A stretch of 64,000 nucleotides of DNA from assembly GCA_022478985.1 (NCBI GenBank), contig JAKSZP010000200.1, forward strand, positions 83,299 through 147,298, written 5' to 3'. The notes under the pieces are model-generated. The model made no database searches. It was not told the DNA's origin and was given only the letters and a program-made list of their open reading frames with translations. Position 1 is the first letter of the stretch. The number at the start of each line of letters is the position of its first letter. The stretch is from Massospora cicadina (lineage: Eukaryota; Entomophthoromycota; Entomophthoromycetes; Entomophthorales; Entomophthoraceae). This document shows positions 44,660 through 57,793 of this stretch, piece after piece. A program made the position numbers and the translations under genes.

Positions 44660-45600
44660 TTCAATTCAATTAGGAACATTTATAGGAGAATAATCCAATA
44701 GATGATCAACTCCATCTGTGCCCACTATCAATAAAGCTGTAGTAATAGCAAAATTGGAAGCATTGCTGACCACTATAAACTCCTTGTTTGGGTCCACATG
44801 TTGAAGTAGAGAAATAGAAAACAATGTGAACTTTACAGCCTGTTTGCATCCTCCAGTGTAGATGACCACTGAAGGGATTTAGAGCCACTAGCCTCATACA
44901 AGAGTGCAGCAATTTTTTATAAACTAGGTGTAAACTTAATAAGGAAGGTGCATGTCCTCAAAAAAGTTACATAATTCTTTTGCTGGGGCTGGGGTGGGCC
45001 AATTGTTAATAGCTTTCTCCTTATCTGGAATGATCATTAGACCCTGGTAAAACATAATGTTATGCAAGAAGGTAACCTGATAATTAAAATCCAAACTTCA
45101 CACCTTCAGCATCAAGTAAGCTTATTTAAAGTATTCATCTATTTGCTAAAATTGATCTCATGGGTAGCCTGATCTGGAAAGAAAAACATAATGTCTTCCA
45201 TATAGAATAAATCACATACACCCAAAAGTTCCTTTAATGCTGCATAAAGCTAATGATAAAAGACTTCAGACGCATTACTAAAGCTAAATTTCATGACCTG
45301 GAATTGTAAAATTACTTATCTGGCGCAATAGCAGTAAGCCATTATTGCTTTTTTAATACAACTTTTCTTAAAGGCGTTTTTAAAGTCTAACATGGAGAAA
45401 ACTTTGGTTTATACGCACATTGAAAAATCTGTGTTTAATTCTAATGGGATGCAGATTGGGTATGGTAATATTGTGTAAGTTACCATAATCTACACAATGA
45501 TCTAGAGTACCATCTACTTCCTCCACAAAAAAGCACAGCAAGTATACAGGAGGGGTATACTAAAATATAGCACTTTTTCAAGCTGTTCTGTAAAATAAAC
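44660..45600 (-). pseudogene. Reverse transcriptase and RNase H remnant of A2
   Basis: The clear part is 44666-44869 (VDPNKEFIVVSNASNFAITT), the RNase H start with Asp changed to Asn. The RT fragments to the right (about 45100-45600) are recognised only by alignment with family A order. Highly decayed. Confidence 0.6.
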
Positions 45601-46540
45601 ATTTAGCGCCGCCTCTTCCTGAAATGTTATGGGATAAATAGAGGAGGATGTGCAAACTAAGTTAACTGAAAGTTTTAGTCACAATCAAACTCAGAATGTT
45701 CAATTAAAACATTTGCAGAAGCCACATCAGAAGAAGCTCTAACCCTACAAACAGGTAGGTACAGGACCTTCAATTATGCTTTAGTAAATGTGAAAGACTT
45801 AGTTTATGCACGTTAGGCCACTGTGGCAAACCACTTGGAGTATACACTACAGACATAAGGATTATCATCACTTTTCACTTTACTGAACTAAAGTAAACGT
45901 ATTGACCTTTAATATAGTTTTGATATAAGATTATGCCACTACTTTGAACTCAAAATAATTTGGTACAGCAAGTTTTTTAGTTCCAAGAAATGGTCAGCAG
46001 GATGACACTTATCAGCTAAAAATCAACAAGACTCTGCGCTTTCAATGTAGGATAGCCTGCGAGGCAACTGCCCTAACCATACTACAGGCAAGTAATGTGA
46101 CTCAAGGTAGTCATCTAGCCTTGATCAAAAAAGTTTTATGAGGCACTAATATCCATCAGAATAGTTTTACTAACTTTCCCCAGAGGGGAGGAAAGAGTGA
46201 TACTGAGAAGAAAAAAATCAGAATACTCTTTATTAATAACAAAAATTTTAAACAAATAACTAGTAGTATCAATGCCAAAAATGATATTACACTGTGATAA
46301 TCATTCTTGTTCTGAAATTTAAAGGGATAATATGCTACTCTAATGATAGAAGAAAAATACCCAACAATGTTTTCTAAAAAGCATGTTTCCCACCATATTG
46401 TTATATTGATTATTTTTCTGCCTACTGAGTGCAGCAAATAATAGTGAGGGTTATGAGTTGGTTCATAGAAGTGATCTGACATATAAAGATTACCCTGGAG
46501 CTATACTCCCAAGAGATTCATAGAAGCTTGATTTTATTTA
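45600..46540. other. Decayed internal A2 sequence
   Basis: AT-rich and without a recognisable domain. It should correspond to protease and Gag of A2. Confidence 0.35.
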
Positions 46541-46979
46541 AGACTAATATCTAGATGCCCATGCTTTGCTACAGTGTTTTAACTTAACAGAAGACTTTAA
46601 ATTATTTTAGTTTTTGTATTTGTAGATAGCCATTAATAAGTTCAGAAACCATTAAACCTATCATAGTACCAACCTCTAACCACTTAACCAAATTTAATTA
46701 AGCTTGCTAAACTAACTAAAACATTGAGCACTTTTACTGAAACTATTGAGCTCATTAAATTAACCAAAAAATGAACCACCACTTAGCAAAAACTAATATT
46801 TGGACTTACAAAGCAGCCAAAAGCTACCAACCATTTATCAAAACCTATGAAACTATCAAATTTTATGTTTATGAAAATGCTCAGCCAAATTGCTGTATAA
46901 TTATCATTAGAAACACATATATTTTAGATCTTATATAGAACTGCTATTAAAATTCATATGATTTTATTAAAAAACAGCA

Positions 46980-48850
46980 ATTACCCCGCTTAACATCATT
47001 TTTGAGAAATTTAAAAAAACAGTCAATTTTACACCGCCACCTCACCACATCAACTTCCCAATTTATGTTCTCAGATCCACCACCTGATAGAGTTTACCAC
47101 GCAGCAGGAAAACTTGTGTGGACAGGCTCATCCAGTCCAGCAAGTACATTCAGCCGCTATGTCCCTCTAAGGGACTTAGCACTCCACCTTGCATGAGTCC
47201 ACCCAACCTGCCCCCATCCCTTAGCCCTACCTCAATCAACTATCCACTTTTGCCTCTGTGTTGAGTACGGACATCTCTTCTGTATGCTGACAAAGCAATA
47301 ATTGATCTGGCAACTGCCACCTTCACACCAGCAGAATTTATAGACTTCTGCCTGTACAAGGGCTATTTTGATATAGGCTTCCCCACTGAAGAGGATTCAG
47401 CCACTGCAGCAGCCACGCCTTTAATATACAAAAACACCCCAATACCACCACCTGAACATGTATCCCAGATGTTACCACACTTGTGGTGACATTTGTGAAC
47501 ATCCCTCACACCTTCCCTCTCAAACACTCTATGAGGAGTTGATGTCAGGGTTGTCCACTTATGGCAAAGACCCCATCCTCCAATTCATTGTCCTAAGTGG
47601 TGCTGAGCACCTTGCGGCACCTTGGGAAATAGCCACCATTACCCCCACCAACTGAACATGGCCCAGCACATCCCACCGCATGCCTATATCCCATCTGCAC
47701 CTGACCATTTCTTTTGGGATCACATTGACAACAGTCACACAATCTGCCCCCTCTGCCATGAGTTAACCATACAAAAAAACATGTCAATAAAATTTGAACC
47801 CTGCAAACACTGCCAACTTTATCTATGAGGCCACACCAACAGCGTTCAAATGGGGATTTTGGCTGCCCCCACCCCCCAGGTTGTGTGCTTGATGAACCAG
47901 AAGCAAAATCTAGCAACCCAAATCTAAGCTGGCCAATTTACACCCATGCTAATTAATTGGAAGCAGGTGTGGACCCATATACAATCCAAACTATTTCTCA
48001 CCCCAAAACTTACCCAACCACAGCCACCTATCACCAAATCAATCCAAGTCAACCAAAATACCTGGGACTTATTGGATGAAGTGACTGAATCTTATGAGAT
48101 CGTTTCACCTCCATCTAAACCAATTGATTTTAAAACTTTATATGAATTCATACTTTGATACCCACTCCCACCCAAACAATATGTCCCCAAACCCAATGCT
48201 ATCCCATACCAAAGCAACCACCAGCTTGCCAAGGCCGCGGTGTCCTTGCCCAAAAATTGCCATCTTCACAAAGACATGAAAAATCTTTCTTTAAATTAAA
48301 AATGGCTGCACCCCCTTGTTTCCCCCAATTTTCCTCCTATTTCAAAAGAGGAAATCTACCATCCCTATGAAACTGCACAGCTACTTTCAAACGTGTCATT
48401 GCTCTGACAGAATTTTATCATACATACATGTCATCAGAGCCAACATTGCAAAATGAGCCAACTTCCCAAATGCTCACATCCAAGCTGAACACCATGTTGC
48501 TGAACTCATAGAGGCTTTCATCCAGGCCCAAATTTTCAATCTCACTACTATCTACTTCACCTCAACCCTCATCCTGTGGATGCCCCAACCCCCTTACTAT
48601 CAACATTGATCCGCCTCTTCAATGCTGAACCTGATGATGATGATAATGATGATGATCCACCTGATCCTCCATCCCCCTCCACCATGGTGGGATAAGCAGC
48701 TCGCCGCTGTTCCACCTTGTAGGTTGTTTTCTTGTTTCTTTAGTGCTTCCTGCTGCTCGTTTAGGGCAGTCAGTTCATATTTTTGATTGGTTTAGTTTTG
48801 GAGTTTCTGTTTTGGTATTGTCTGTCCCCTAGTCAGCTTGACTCAGTTAA
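46980..48850 (+). pseudogene. Proline-rich coding-like block with CX2C pairs, unknown
   Basis: Several plus-strand frames follow each other: 47002-47196, 47458-47655, 47622-47828 and 47946-48158. They are rich in Pro, Thr, His and Asn. 47622-47828 has CPLCHEL and 13 residues later CKHC, which could be a zinc ribbon. I do not recognise a family. It may be a captured host gene fragment. A GAT/GATGAT trinucleotide run lies near 48636-48656. Confidence 0.35.
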
Positions 48851-49204
48851 ATAAAATAGCATATTACAATTCCCAAGATTGATAAAGTACTTGTGCAAAG
48901 TCTGGTGATTTTTTATATTTGCTCATGAGATATTATCCTATATGAATGAAGAAACAAAAAGATACTTTTATAAAGTATAGTTTAGGCAAATTATTGTTGA
49001 TACCCAGTTTAACACAGATTTGTTTGTGTTAAAAGTTCAGATGATCCTAATCAACTCTTTATTATATTGGTAGATGAATATCAATAAAAGTATGAAATCA
49101 AATTATATTGAATCAATAAAATTTATAAACAATCAGCCAAAACCAATTAAACCTATTGAATTAACTAAAACATCAATCATTTGCCTGAAACTATTGAGCC
49201 CATC

Positions 49205-49290
49205 AATACACCTAAATCCATAACCATCTAGTACTAAAAAAAATACACCTAAATCCAACCATCTAGTACTAAAAAAATACACCTAAATCT
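49205..49290 (+). repeat. Two tandem micro-insertions with 15-16 bp flanking duplications
   Basis: AATACACCTAAATCCA occurs at 49205-49220 and 49242-49257, with a near-copy at 49276-49290. The two spacers (49221-49241 and 49258-49275) are both ACCATCTAGTACT followed by an A-run, as at 40604. Confidence 0.7.
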
Positions 49291-49569
49291 AATAACCACC
49301 ACTCAGCCAAAACCAATTATTGAACTTTTAAATCAGTCAACAACTAAAAATTACTAACAAAACTTATCAAAACTAATTAACTTATTAATTATAAAATCAT
49401 TAATTGCTTACTAAAATCAATAAAATGTTTAATCAATCCAAACCCACCAACTGCTGACAATACCATTTAAACTATTGAGTCAACCAAATATCAAACTGGT
49501 CAGCCATAATTATATATCAAATTCATTCAAAATATATAAAATTCACTTCTTAAAAATAAAACTTTTTAT

Positions 49570-50939
49570 TTATTATGAGATTCATAAATCTGGTTATGAG
49601 GTACACACGGACCTCCTCCTGTCACTTATAGACAACTTTTCATAACTCTACATGTTGTAGTTCTGGCTGGGCATTGCGCACACACATGCACACACACATG
49701 CACACACACTTGCTTTTATTTTTGTAGATATATTTTTTTTAAAATTAGTATTTTTTGATTTAAAAGTTAGTATCCCTCAATCTAATTAGTTTCTGGATAT
49801 CAAAATCCATTATTATAGAGGCAAGACCCTCTTCAGATAAGGTTGCACTTCATACTGCAGAAAGGAGTCCAGAAGCAAAACTCAAAATTAGATGTTTTTA
49901 AGAAAACTGGGACTAGACCCCTTTTGGCCCTCTAATTCCATCATGAAAGATGTTATATCAGCTCAGGACAACTCAATTTTAAGAAGAAAAATGCTGTTTT
50001 TGGGGACAGTAAATAGAAACCTTCACAAGTGTAATATAATTGGATAAATCAATTATATGCTTAATCAATGGAACAGGATAGATGACTGATGGCTACCTGA
50101 ATTTTCAAAAACAATTAAGTCAGCATAGAACTCCTCCATTCCATAAACAAAGTGCTGTTCTGGGACAGTTCATATAGGATTACATGCAAGTTTAATATAA
50201 TAGGTTAAATCAATAGGTCCATCATTGTTTGAGGTAATGAAATTCCAAGGAGGCTGGCAATTGCATGATTGAGGTTGGCAGGCGGATCACATCATACCCA
50301 ATTGTTCTTTATAATTTTTATTTAAAATTAATTGTGGACATGTCATTTTAATCATTTTTAGACCAATGTAGGGCCTGGACTCAACTAACAAAAACATATA
50401 AATAGGATAACAGAGGGAATCCCACTTGATTGAGTTCAAGGAGTTCATCAAAGGATTGTAAGGGAGAGGAAGCTAGTTTCCAAGCTTTTAGAAGGAGTTT
50501 ATAACCTTATATTTACTTCCAAATCTTTGACTGGGCTATAAAGACTATAAATACCCAATTAGATGCACTTAGTGAAGATTGACGAAGCAAGTCAATGCCA
50601 CAAGGGGGCAAACATAGGGATGCATATATTTAAGCTGATATATCTTCATTATATATGAAATTTATCACCTTTCTAAAATCAAAAAATTCTGAGATTAATT
50701 TCTAATTACTTAAAATAGGGCTATGGAAAGAACAAAATCATTAAGTACAAGCAGGAAGGATAGGAACCCTCTAGTTATATGTGACAATGAAAATGACAAG
50801 ATGGTAAACAAGCAAAACAAAAAATTACAGTGTTGAGGAGCATAGAGATTTTATGAACAGCCAACGCACCCAGTTTACCCAGAGAGAGTCTAACATAATG
50901 TGTCATGCAAGTAAAGTAAAAAGATGACTATTTGTCTAA
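49570..50939 (-). other. Leader/Gag area of A2, unreadable
   Basis: No clear domain. The base adjoining the LTR begins TTAGACAAATAG on the reverse strand, like the start of the internal region of the 56899 element (TTAGACAGTCAACC). Confidence 0.35.
49680..49712. repeat. CA-type microsatellite
   Basis: ACACACATGCACACACAC repeats, an ordinary short tandem repeat. Confidence 0.85.
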
Positions 50940-51814
50940 TGTAAAAAGAGTGCTTGTAATTTTTCTGATTCCAAAAAAGTGAAGAAAATCCAAAAACAGG
51001 TAAACTAGGAACCTACTATTAATATAAACGCCAATTAGACACTGACAGATTTTTCTAATGAGAGGTGACCCCAGTAGAGTATATAAGTAATAAAATCATG
51101 AGTAGACTAGCAAGGACTGAAATGGTTAGACTCCCAGGTGGAGTTTCTGGCCGTTGAGTTTTGTGGTCTAAACCATGATATTTAATTTCAACTGTCTAGA
51201 CTCCATTTTCATTGGAAACAATTTAAAATACAATTAGAAAAAAGGTATAAAAGCCTATTTTGTGGGATAACTCCTTGAGGAGGTATACATACAGGATAGA
51301 CCTAGGGTTCATATGTAAGATGTTTTATTAGATTTTCTAAAGAGAAGACCAACAAGGAAGTTGGTCTTGAAAAACTGACTATATGGAAATTGGGGTATGG
51401 GACATGGTTGTTTTGATGAAGAATTTAGCCCAATCTAGCCAATTAATTCAGACTAACTTTGATGGTGCTAGAATATTTCATGTATACTCAAAATCAAGTT
51501 TTGTCTAAAAGGCAAAACTTGACCTCTTTTTTAATATTGTACTGACTATGAGATTTGATTTTCTTGTATAATAATTCAACTCAACAACTTGTTATTGCAA
51601 ATATAGTATCTTGTAATTTTCAGGGCTGGTGTTGTAACGCAGGCAACAACTTCATGCAACCCCTTGATACCAACCTGAGCATACTTAGCCACTACCCAAC
51701 GTTGGTCCAGGGTATGCTTGAGATCAAGGAGGAAGCTAAATTGATCCCTTGGATTTAATCCCTTTTCCTTGTTCTTAATATTTGTTATCCAACACTATGT
51801 CATGAGCTATGACA
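50940..51814 (-). repeat. 5' LTR of A2
   Basis: It runs TGTAAAAAGAG to CTATGACA, about 875 bases, aligned with the 3' LTR. Confidence 0.8.
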
Positions 51815-51819
51815 TCAAA

Positions 51820-54780
51820 AGTGTGGGAATCCAGCTGTTTCTCGCTCGCTGGTGCTGATGGTGGCTGGATCCACAAAAGGGGTTTTAGATAATAAATTTA
51901 GAAAAACACTAATAACCAAAAAATTGATTTTTGTAAGGATTTCTTAGTAACAGTAAGGGATAAAAACCCCTCAATATCTGACTAGTCAGTATTTAAACTG
52001 TATCAAGGGTCAAAGGGAATTTAATGATAAGTTTGGTACAGCTTGTTACCATCCAAATAAGGAAATATGTAAATCTGACCTATCAAAGCTTTAAAACTCA
52101 TTTCATTTCAGCTGAACAAACAATGGGAAGTCATTATTAGGTAAGATGTAACCGTGAGGTAACAATTTACTATTTTACCTAATCCCCATTAGAAAAAATT
52201 ATTTCATCTTGGGGGACCCCCAAACAGCCTATAAAAGGGGGTGGTTCCCACTTAGGGGTTGGCTTTGGACTTGATGTGGCCCAAAGAGGAACCTCTGATG
52301 GACTCCCCTGGTTTTCTCGCATGGCTAGGCAATCCAACTGCCTGATTTAGTAGTATTTGCCCGTTTATTATTCATAAAGGTTTTACCTCAATTTGTGGGG
52401 TTCCACCGTGAATTGGCTAGGGTTTTTAGACATTATTGTCATTATTTGTGTTCAAAGCCATAAAATTAGGAGATTGGACATGAAATTGCCCGATTGTATT
52501 TGGGGAGTTGGAACTATTCTTACCTACAACATTCTTTTGCTGAAGTTGAGACAGCAATTGTCCAACAAAAAAGCTAAGTTATATGATAACAAAGTTCTAC
52601 AACAATGACTATTAGAGTATATAATACTTTGTAAAAAAGGCCTATATCAAAGGTAGATTCTGGCATTTTAAATTTTTTTCTATCTTGTCAGGACATAAGA
52701 ACCATGACAACTGCTTAAAAATATAGAAAAATGGGTTATTAGAGGAGGTCAATATTTACAAAAAAGGTATGATATATTGGTTAACTGATATATTAATATT
52801 TAGTAAATGTGATAGATTGTGTGCTGGCAGGATCTTAGAGCTTGGAAAAAGTAAAAATATCAAATCAACCCATCAGAAGTAGATATAAGATATTAGTATT
52901 AAATTGTTTATAGCTTAATGCAATATTTTTTCCTCCAATAAATGAGGCAAAAGTTTTATTTTTGATATGGGTTATTTACAGATTTTTTTGTTTTAATGAA
53001 TATATAAGATTAATTTCTCTTGAGACGTGTCTCCCTGATGCATATTGCTACACTTGCTTAGTTGACCATGGGTTTTCTTGCATTAAAAGTAATGACCTGA
53101 TGATTACTTAGTTTAATAATATTACAAGGGCACTTTACTTCACTGAATTTTTTTTATCTGGTTTTTCATTGCTAGCTCTATCCTTCCCCAAAATTTTCTG
53201 TTAAAACGTTTTTACCCTAGTGGTTTGACCTTCCTATATATCAGGGTGGTCTCTATAATCCATGTGGAAACAATGAGTGCAAGAAGGCTCATGCAGCTTG
53301 TTGAAGCTAGCTGACATACATTTTTGTCATCACCTGATGCAACTCCTGTTTCAAAAGTGAAAGCACTTTAATCATCCCCTATGTCTAGACAAGGAGGAGC
53401 ATCTTTACAGAGCCAAAAAGAGGATAAAGGAGGCTGCTGCGCCACTCACCAACAAGGAGACCTGGCCCATTTAATGTATGAGAAATGAGCCACAGCTTAT
53501 CCCCAAAAAACCCCTGAAGGCCTCTCAACTACCAAGTCATTGCTGAAAAGGAGTAGGGGGTTGTGCAAGGAGATAATGGAGGACAGAGGGCATCATCAGC
53601 CTCAGGTGGCCTCCCATCCAAAGCTAATTTCCTCAAAAAAGTGGTCAAAGACCTCACAAGAGGTAAAACTAAACTCATATGAAAATGTGTATCAAATCAA
53701 ATTCAAGTTTGGTATACACATGTAAATTTTCAAACTCAATTGATGGTGTCTCAAGACCATCCCCAATAAGTTTGGGCGTCCCAAGCTCTTAAAATTTTAA
53801 CTGGAATCAGCCTTACCATCACTTCCTGTGGGAGTTTCCTGCTAGTACTCTGGACATAGTACCGCTCCCTGTCAAGCTTTGACCTTATGTTAAAATCTTT
53901 TGTAAAATTTTATAGGCAGCAATTTAAACATGGGTGAATTAACCCAAATCTATTACTTGGATTAGATTATTAATTAAAGTGTAAATCCATTAGATCTTGC
54001 TATGTCTAAATTGAGTGGCCATAATACACACCCTTTTATTCCCAGATAAGTTTATAAGACAGCAGCACCCAACAGACTCATTAACTAATCTCAATTGAAA
54101 GTTGAGTCTTAGTCAAATCAGCTGGCTCCATGACATAATGAATCAACCCCATATATTAGCCTTCTTTACACATATTTATATATAGATGATGTAATGGTTC
54201 TATCATTTAAGATGAACCTATAAACTTGATTAGTCTTGTGTTTTCTTGGTGGTCACCCTATTCATTTAAGAGAAGCCACCACGTTGCGCTTGTAGATTTC
54301 TTTATGATCAGAAAACACTAAAGCATACTTATGTTCCAAGCTTGAACCAAAAAATGGGATAACAAGTAGGTATTGGGGAAGTACTGAAGTTCTTACCTGT
54401 GGCTGCCACAGGAAGACCCGTTCCTGAAAATTTGCACAGCTTGTCTACCTTCAGTAATAATATAAATCTTGGACAGGTCAAAAGTTTTAGCGTATTGCTT
54501 AAACAGATCTTGTACTTATCTCTTCCCACACAGGCTCCATTTGCTCCGGTGATTTAACTCTATCTGTTGAGTCAAATACTAATGAAAAATATGCGTCTCT
54601 GATCCTTTAATGCCTAATTTTTATTGGTACAACAGGCTGAGATTTATGAAATCCATCCATCATAGAAAATATTCCCCTTTTAGAAGCTAGCCCAGTTTTA
54701 TACTATGAAACCTCATCCCAACCAATTTATGTCTCGTGACGTTGCAAATAAACAAGATTACACCTAATTTTAATTGCTTA
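51820..54780 (+). other. Upstream part of gypsy remnant C
   Basis: Mostly AT-rich with short frames. A TATAAAA at 52230-52236 in a GC-richer setting could be an LTR promoter. I found no paired LTR. Gag may lie at about 53380-54700 but no motif is visible. Confidence 0.3.
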
Positions 54781-54799
54781 TTGGATATAGTTAAGATCT

Positions 54800-56898
54800 C
54801 ACAAGGCGTCCATTGATGCCCTCTTAGATACAGGAGCAGCTGGAACCTCATGAGTTTTAAAGTAGCACAAGATCTGGATCTGGATCTTAAAATAATTCTT
54901 CTGTATAGGGTGCTTTTAAGATCCAATTAATTACTACAAAGAAGACGTCTTATTCCATCTTTCTGTGCACAAGTTCTTCTTTTGTTACTGTTTTATTAAG
55001 GTGCCAAACTTACTGTTTCCAATTATTATTAGAATAGGTTGTTGCGTTGTCAACAGTTAAATATCAACCTGGAGTTTAACTTCTTGTTTTGATAATGCAT
55101 GCCAATATATGATGAGTTACCTTTAATTGATACCTTATCCACATCAAGATAATTAAAACCATCATTCCAACGCCCTTTCTCACTTAGCTACCACCTGAAT
55201 TCACTTCCTGGTTAATGATTTATAAAGACATCTTCAATATGAAAAAGTCTATTTGTATTCTACATCACTCTGAAAAGATTTGACTTTTTGATTAATGAAG
55301 AATTTAATCAATATTAACTGAACTTTGTATCCCTATAACAAAAAGGATAATTCTTTGGGCTTTGTTATAAAACATGCTCCAGAAAGGATGAATATTCCAG
55401 AAATCTTCATTTATTGATTCTCTTATAGTCTTCAAAAAGAAAGCCAATTGAACATTACAGCCTTGTGTGGACTATGCACAAATTAACAACATAACTTTTC
55501 AAAACTCCTACCCTCTGCCCTTTAGAAAACAATTCGTTAAGATATTGATAACGTCCTGTGTCTTTTCTGTATATAACACTGTAAACACGTTTAGTCAAAA
55601 AAGGGTAGCGGAAGGCCAGGGTTGGCATAGCAATCTGTACAAAAAAGATTGATCCCAGTTCAAAATAACATTTAGGTATCAGAAATGCACCTGCGACTTT
55701 TGCAAATACTAATAGTTGATGTCCTACCAATTTTTTCCTTACCTGCGCTATGGCCTAAAAAGATGACATCCTGGTACTTTCACCTGATCTTGAGTACATG
55801 AAAAGGATCGTGAAGCTGTTCTGTCTGCCCTTAAAAAAGTGGATCTGTACATAAATCCCTAAAAATGTGAGACTTAAAAAGATGAACCCTTTCTGGGTAA
55901 CCTGGTTCTTAAAGACAGGTATGAAATACATCAAATTAAACTTGAAGCAGTTCCTTCATGGCCCACCCTCATATTTAAAAATAATCTCGTAGCTTCTTGA
56001 GCACTATCATCAGTCTTGATATGATTCCCAGAGCTATCTCAGTTGGCAGCACCCCTCCACCCCTGACGGATAAAAAATTACCATCTAATAGATGGAAGCC
56101 AGTCAACAAGTGTTTGATGTAACTAAGGAGGTGCTTATTTCTGCCAGCATTCTAAAGCATTCTGAAACATTTGAGCCCTTTATTTTGGCATGTGATGCAT
56201 CTGTGGCAGTCATGGGAACTTTAATACTCCAAGACCATGATGGTGTAGAGCACCTTGTCACTTACTTCACTCACAAGTTCTCATATGAACAATCATAGAC
56301 AATATTTTACAATTACCTTGCTGCAGTGGCATGGGCGCTCAAAAATTGACACTAACTTTTCCAGGGAGTGCAACACAAATGTGTCATTAAAATGTATCAT
56401 ATATTATGACGTACTTTAGGAAGCCGCAGAAATTGACCTATCATTAGCTCAGCTTATCACAAACTTTGATGTTCAACTTTATATATGAGTTTGTTAAAGG
56501 AGCCCTGAATTCCCTTCATGATATTTTATGTTGCAACTCCTCATTAAGCCCACTAGTGAGGAGTCCAAAGAGCTGATAATAGGAATCCTACCCTCTCAAA
56601 TTATAGCTATTTCCCCATTTGTAATTTCAAATGCAGACTGGGATTCTGATCTAAATTTGGTTTCCCGCGTGTTGGCTTACTAAACAGCTCATTTAGAAGG
56701 ATAAAATTATTTGATCAACTGTTAACCTCGCCTTATAAAAATTATTATATCATGAATAATGTATAATTCTGGGTAGAAACAGAGTTTGGGTATCTCACAT
56801 GATTTGCAACAAGTCATTAGAGAACACCATGAACCAACAGCGGTTTTTCATCTAGGAATAAAAATGTGTCAATCTTGTAAAAAAGATCATTTAGCTGG
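54800..56898 (+). pseudogene. Pol remnant of gypsy family C
   Basis: In order on the plus strand: a protease motif ALLDTGAAGTS (catalytic Asp codon 54827-54829); RT fragments DYAQINNITFQNSYPLPF (about 55467) and DDILVLSPDLEYM (from 55762, with a stop just before); an RNase H frame 56092-56298 (ACDASVAVMGTLILQ); and integrase zinc-region residues near 56800-56890 (REHHEPTAVFHLGIK). Family A starts where this stops, so a family A insertion may have cut it. Confidence 0.75.
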
Positions 56899-57793
56899 TG
56901 CCATGTTCACATGACTTGATTGAAAGAGTCAATGGCCAGGATAAGGCTAGGCACCAATAGTCTAAGAATGTTAAGCTTCAGGACCTTCTGGACTTGAGGT
57001 ACACTGGACCAACGCTGGGTACAGGTTAAGTACAGGTTGGTATATAGGAAGTGCAACATGCCCAGCCACATATAATGGCCGTGGATTTAAAGAATGATCT
57101 ACCTTATAAAATACAATGGTTCAATTCAACAAATTGGTGAACGGGGGTTTGAAACCCATTCAAATTTATGAAATTTCTAACTTGGGTCAGGCACCAATTT
57201 CAATCAATCACTAAGGTTCAGTTGATTTCAAAGTATGTTACACAGTTGGATGAAAGCGTTCATTTGTTGGTGCACCAAAGCTTAGTACCACTTTCTCCAA
57301 TTGATAATTCCCCCAAATTAGCTTAAATATGTTTTCTCAAGACCAACCTTTCTTGTTGGTCATTTCCCTATAATAGAATTCCGTTTGTTTGAAGTTTTTT
57401 TAAAAGTTTATGTGGACTTGTGAAAACCTTAGCGTGGACCCCTTCAAGGAGGTCTTGAGACATGTTAGCCAATTCATTTGCTTTAATATTACAACAGCAT
57501 CAGGTACACCACTGGTTAGCTCAGTTTCCCTCCATACTGAGTCACCCAAGCACTCTAGTACTATTCAAAGTTTGGATATGAACTCCCCTTTGGGACGCAG
57601 CCAGGTTTTTCTGATTATACAATTTATGCTAATGTTCACCATGTTAACCACCCTTGCCCTATGCCACTTTAGCCCAAGCACCCTCTGCGGTGCTATTCTT
57701 CTTGCAATACTGATAACGGGTTCCCTTAAATTGGTTCTGTGTACCATGCACCACCACGCTGGGTGCTGGAGAGTTATAGATACCCTCCTGACA
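56899..57793 (+). repeat. 5' LTR of family A element
   Basis: It begins TGCCATGTTCACATGAC and ends CCTCCTGACA, 895 bases. A TATA-like CTATAATAG lies at about 57370. The internal side starts TTAGACAG, not TGG. Confidence 0.8.

Larger units (their letters stand above)
46540..49570 (-). mobile_element. Helitron-like minisatellite element, reverse orientation
   Basis: At 46545-46610 is the reverse complement of the terminal block seen at 19068-19150, with CTAG at 46551-46554. The minisatellite consensus follows in reverse at 46640-46900 and again at 49110-49510. Between them is a GC-richer, protein-like block (46980-48850). The order fits an element whose 3' end is at the left. The 5' end is not identified. 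Confidence 0.5.
41270..51814 (-). mobile_element. Element A2, family A chromovirus, minus strand
   Basis: LTRs lie at 41270-42155 and 50940-51814, with perfect five-base target duplications TCAAA at 41265-41269 and 51815-51819. Internally, leftwards from the right LTR, come a long uninterpretable leader/Gag area with a Helitron-like insertion, RT/RNase H, integrase and a chromodomain. All are heavily decayed and the element is older than E1. Confidence 0.82.

Noticed and set aside
49680..49712. CA repeat as Z-DNA or regulatory element
   Set aside because: Ordinary microsatellite; nothing nearby supports a role.
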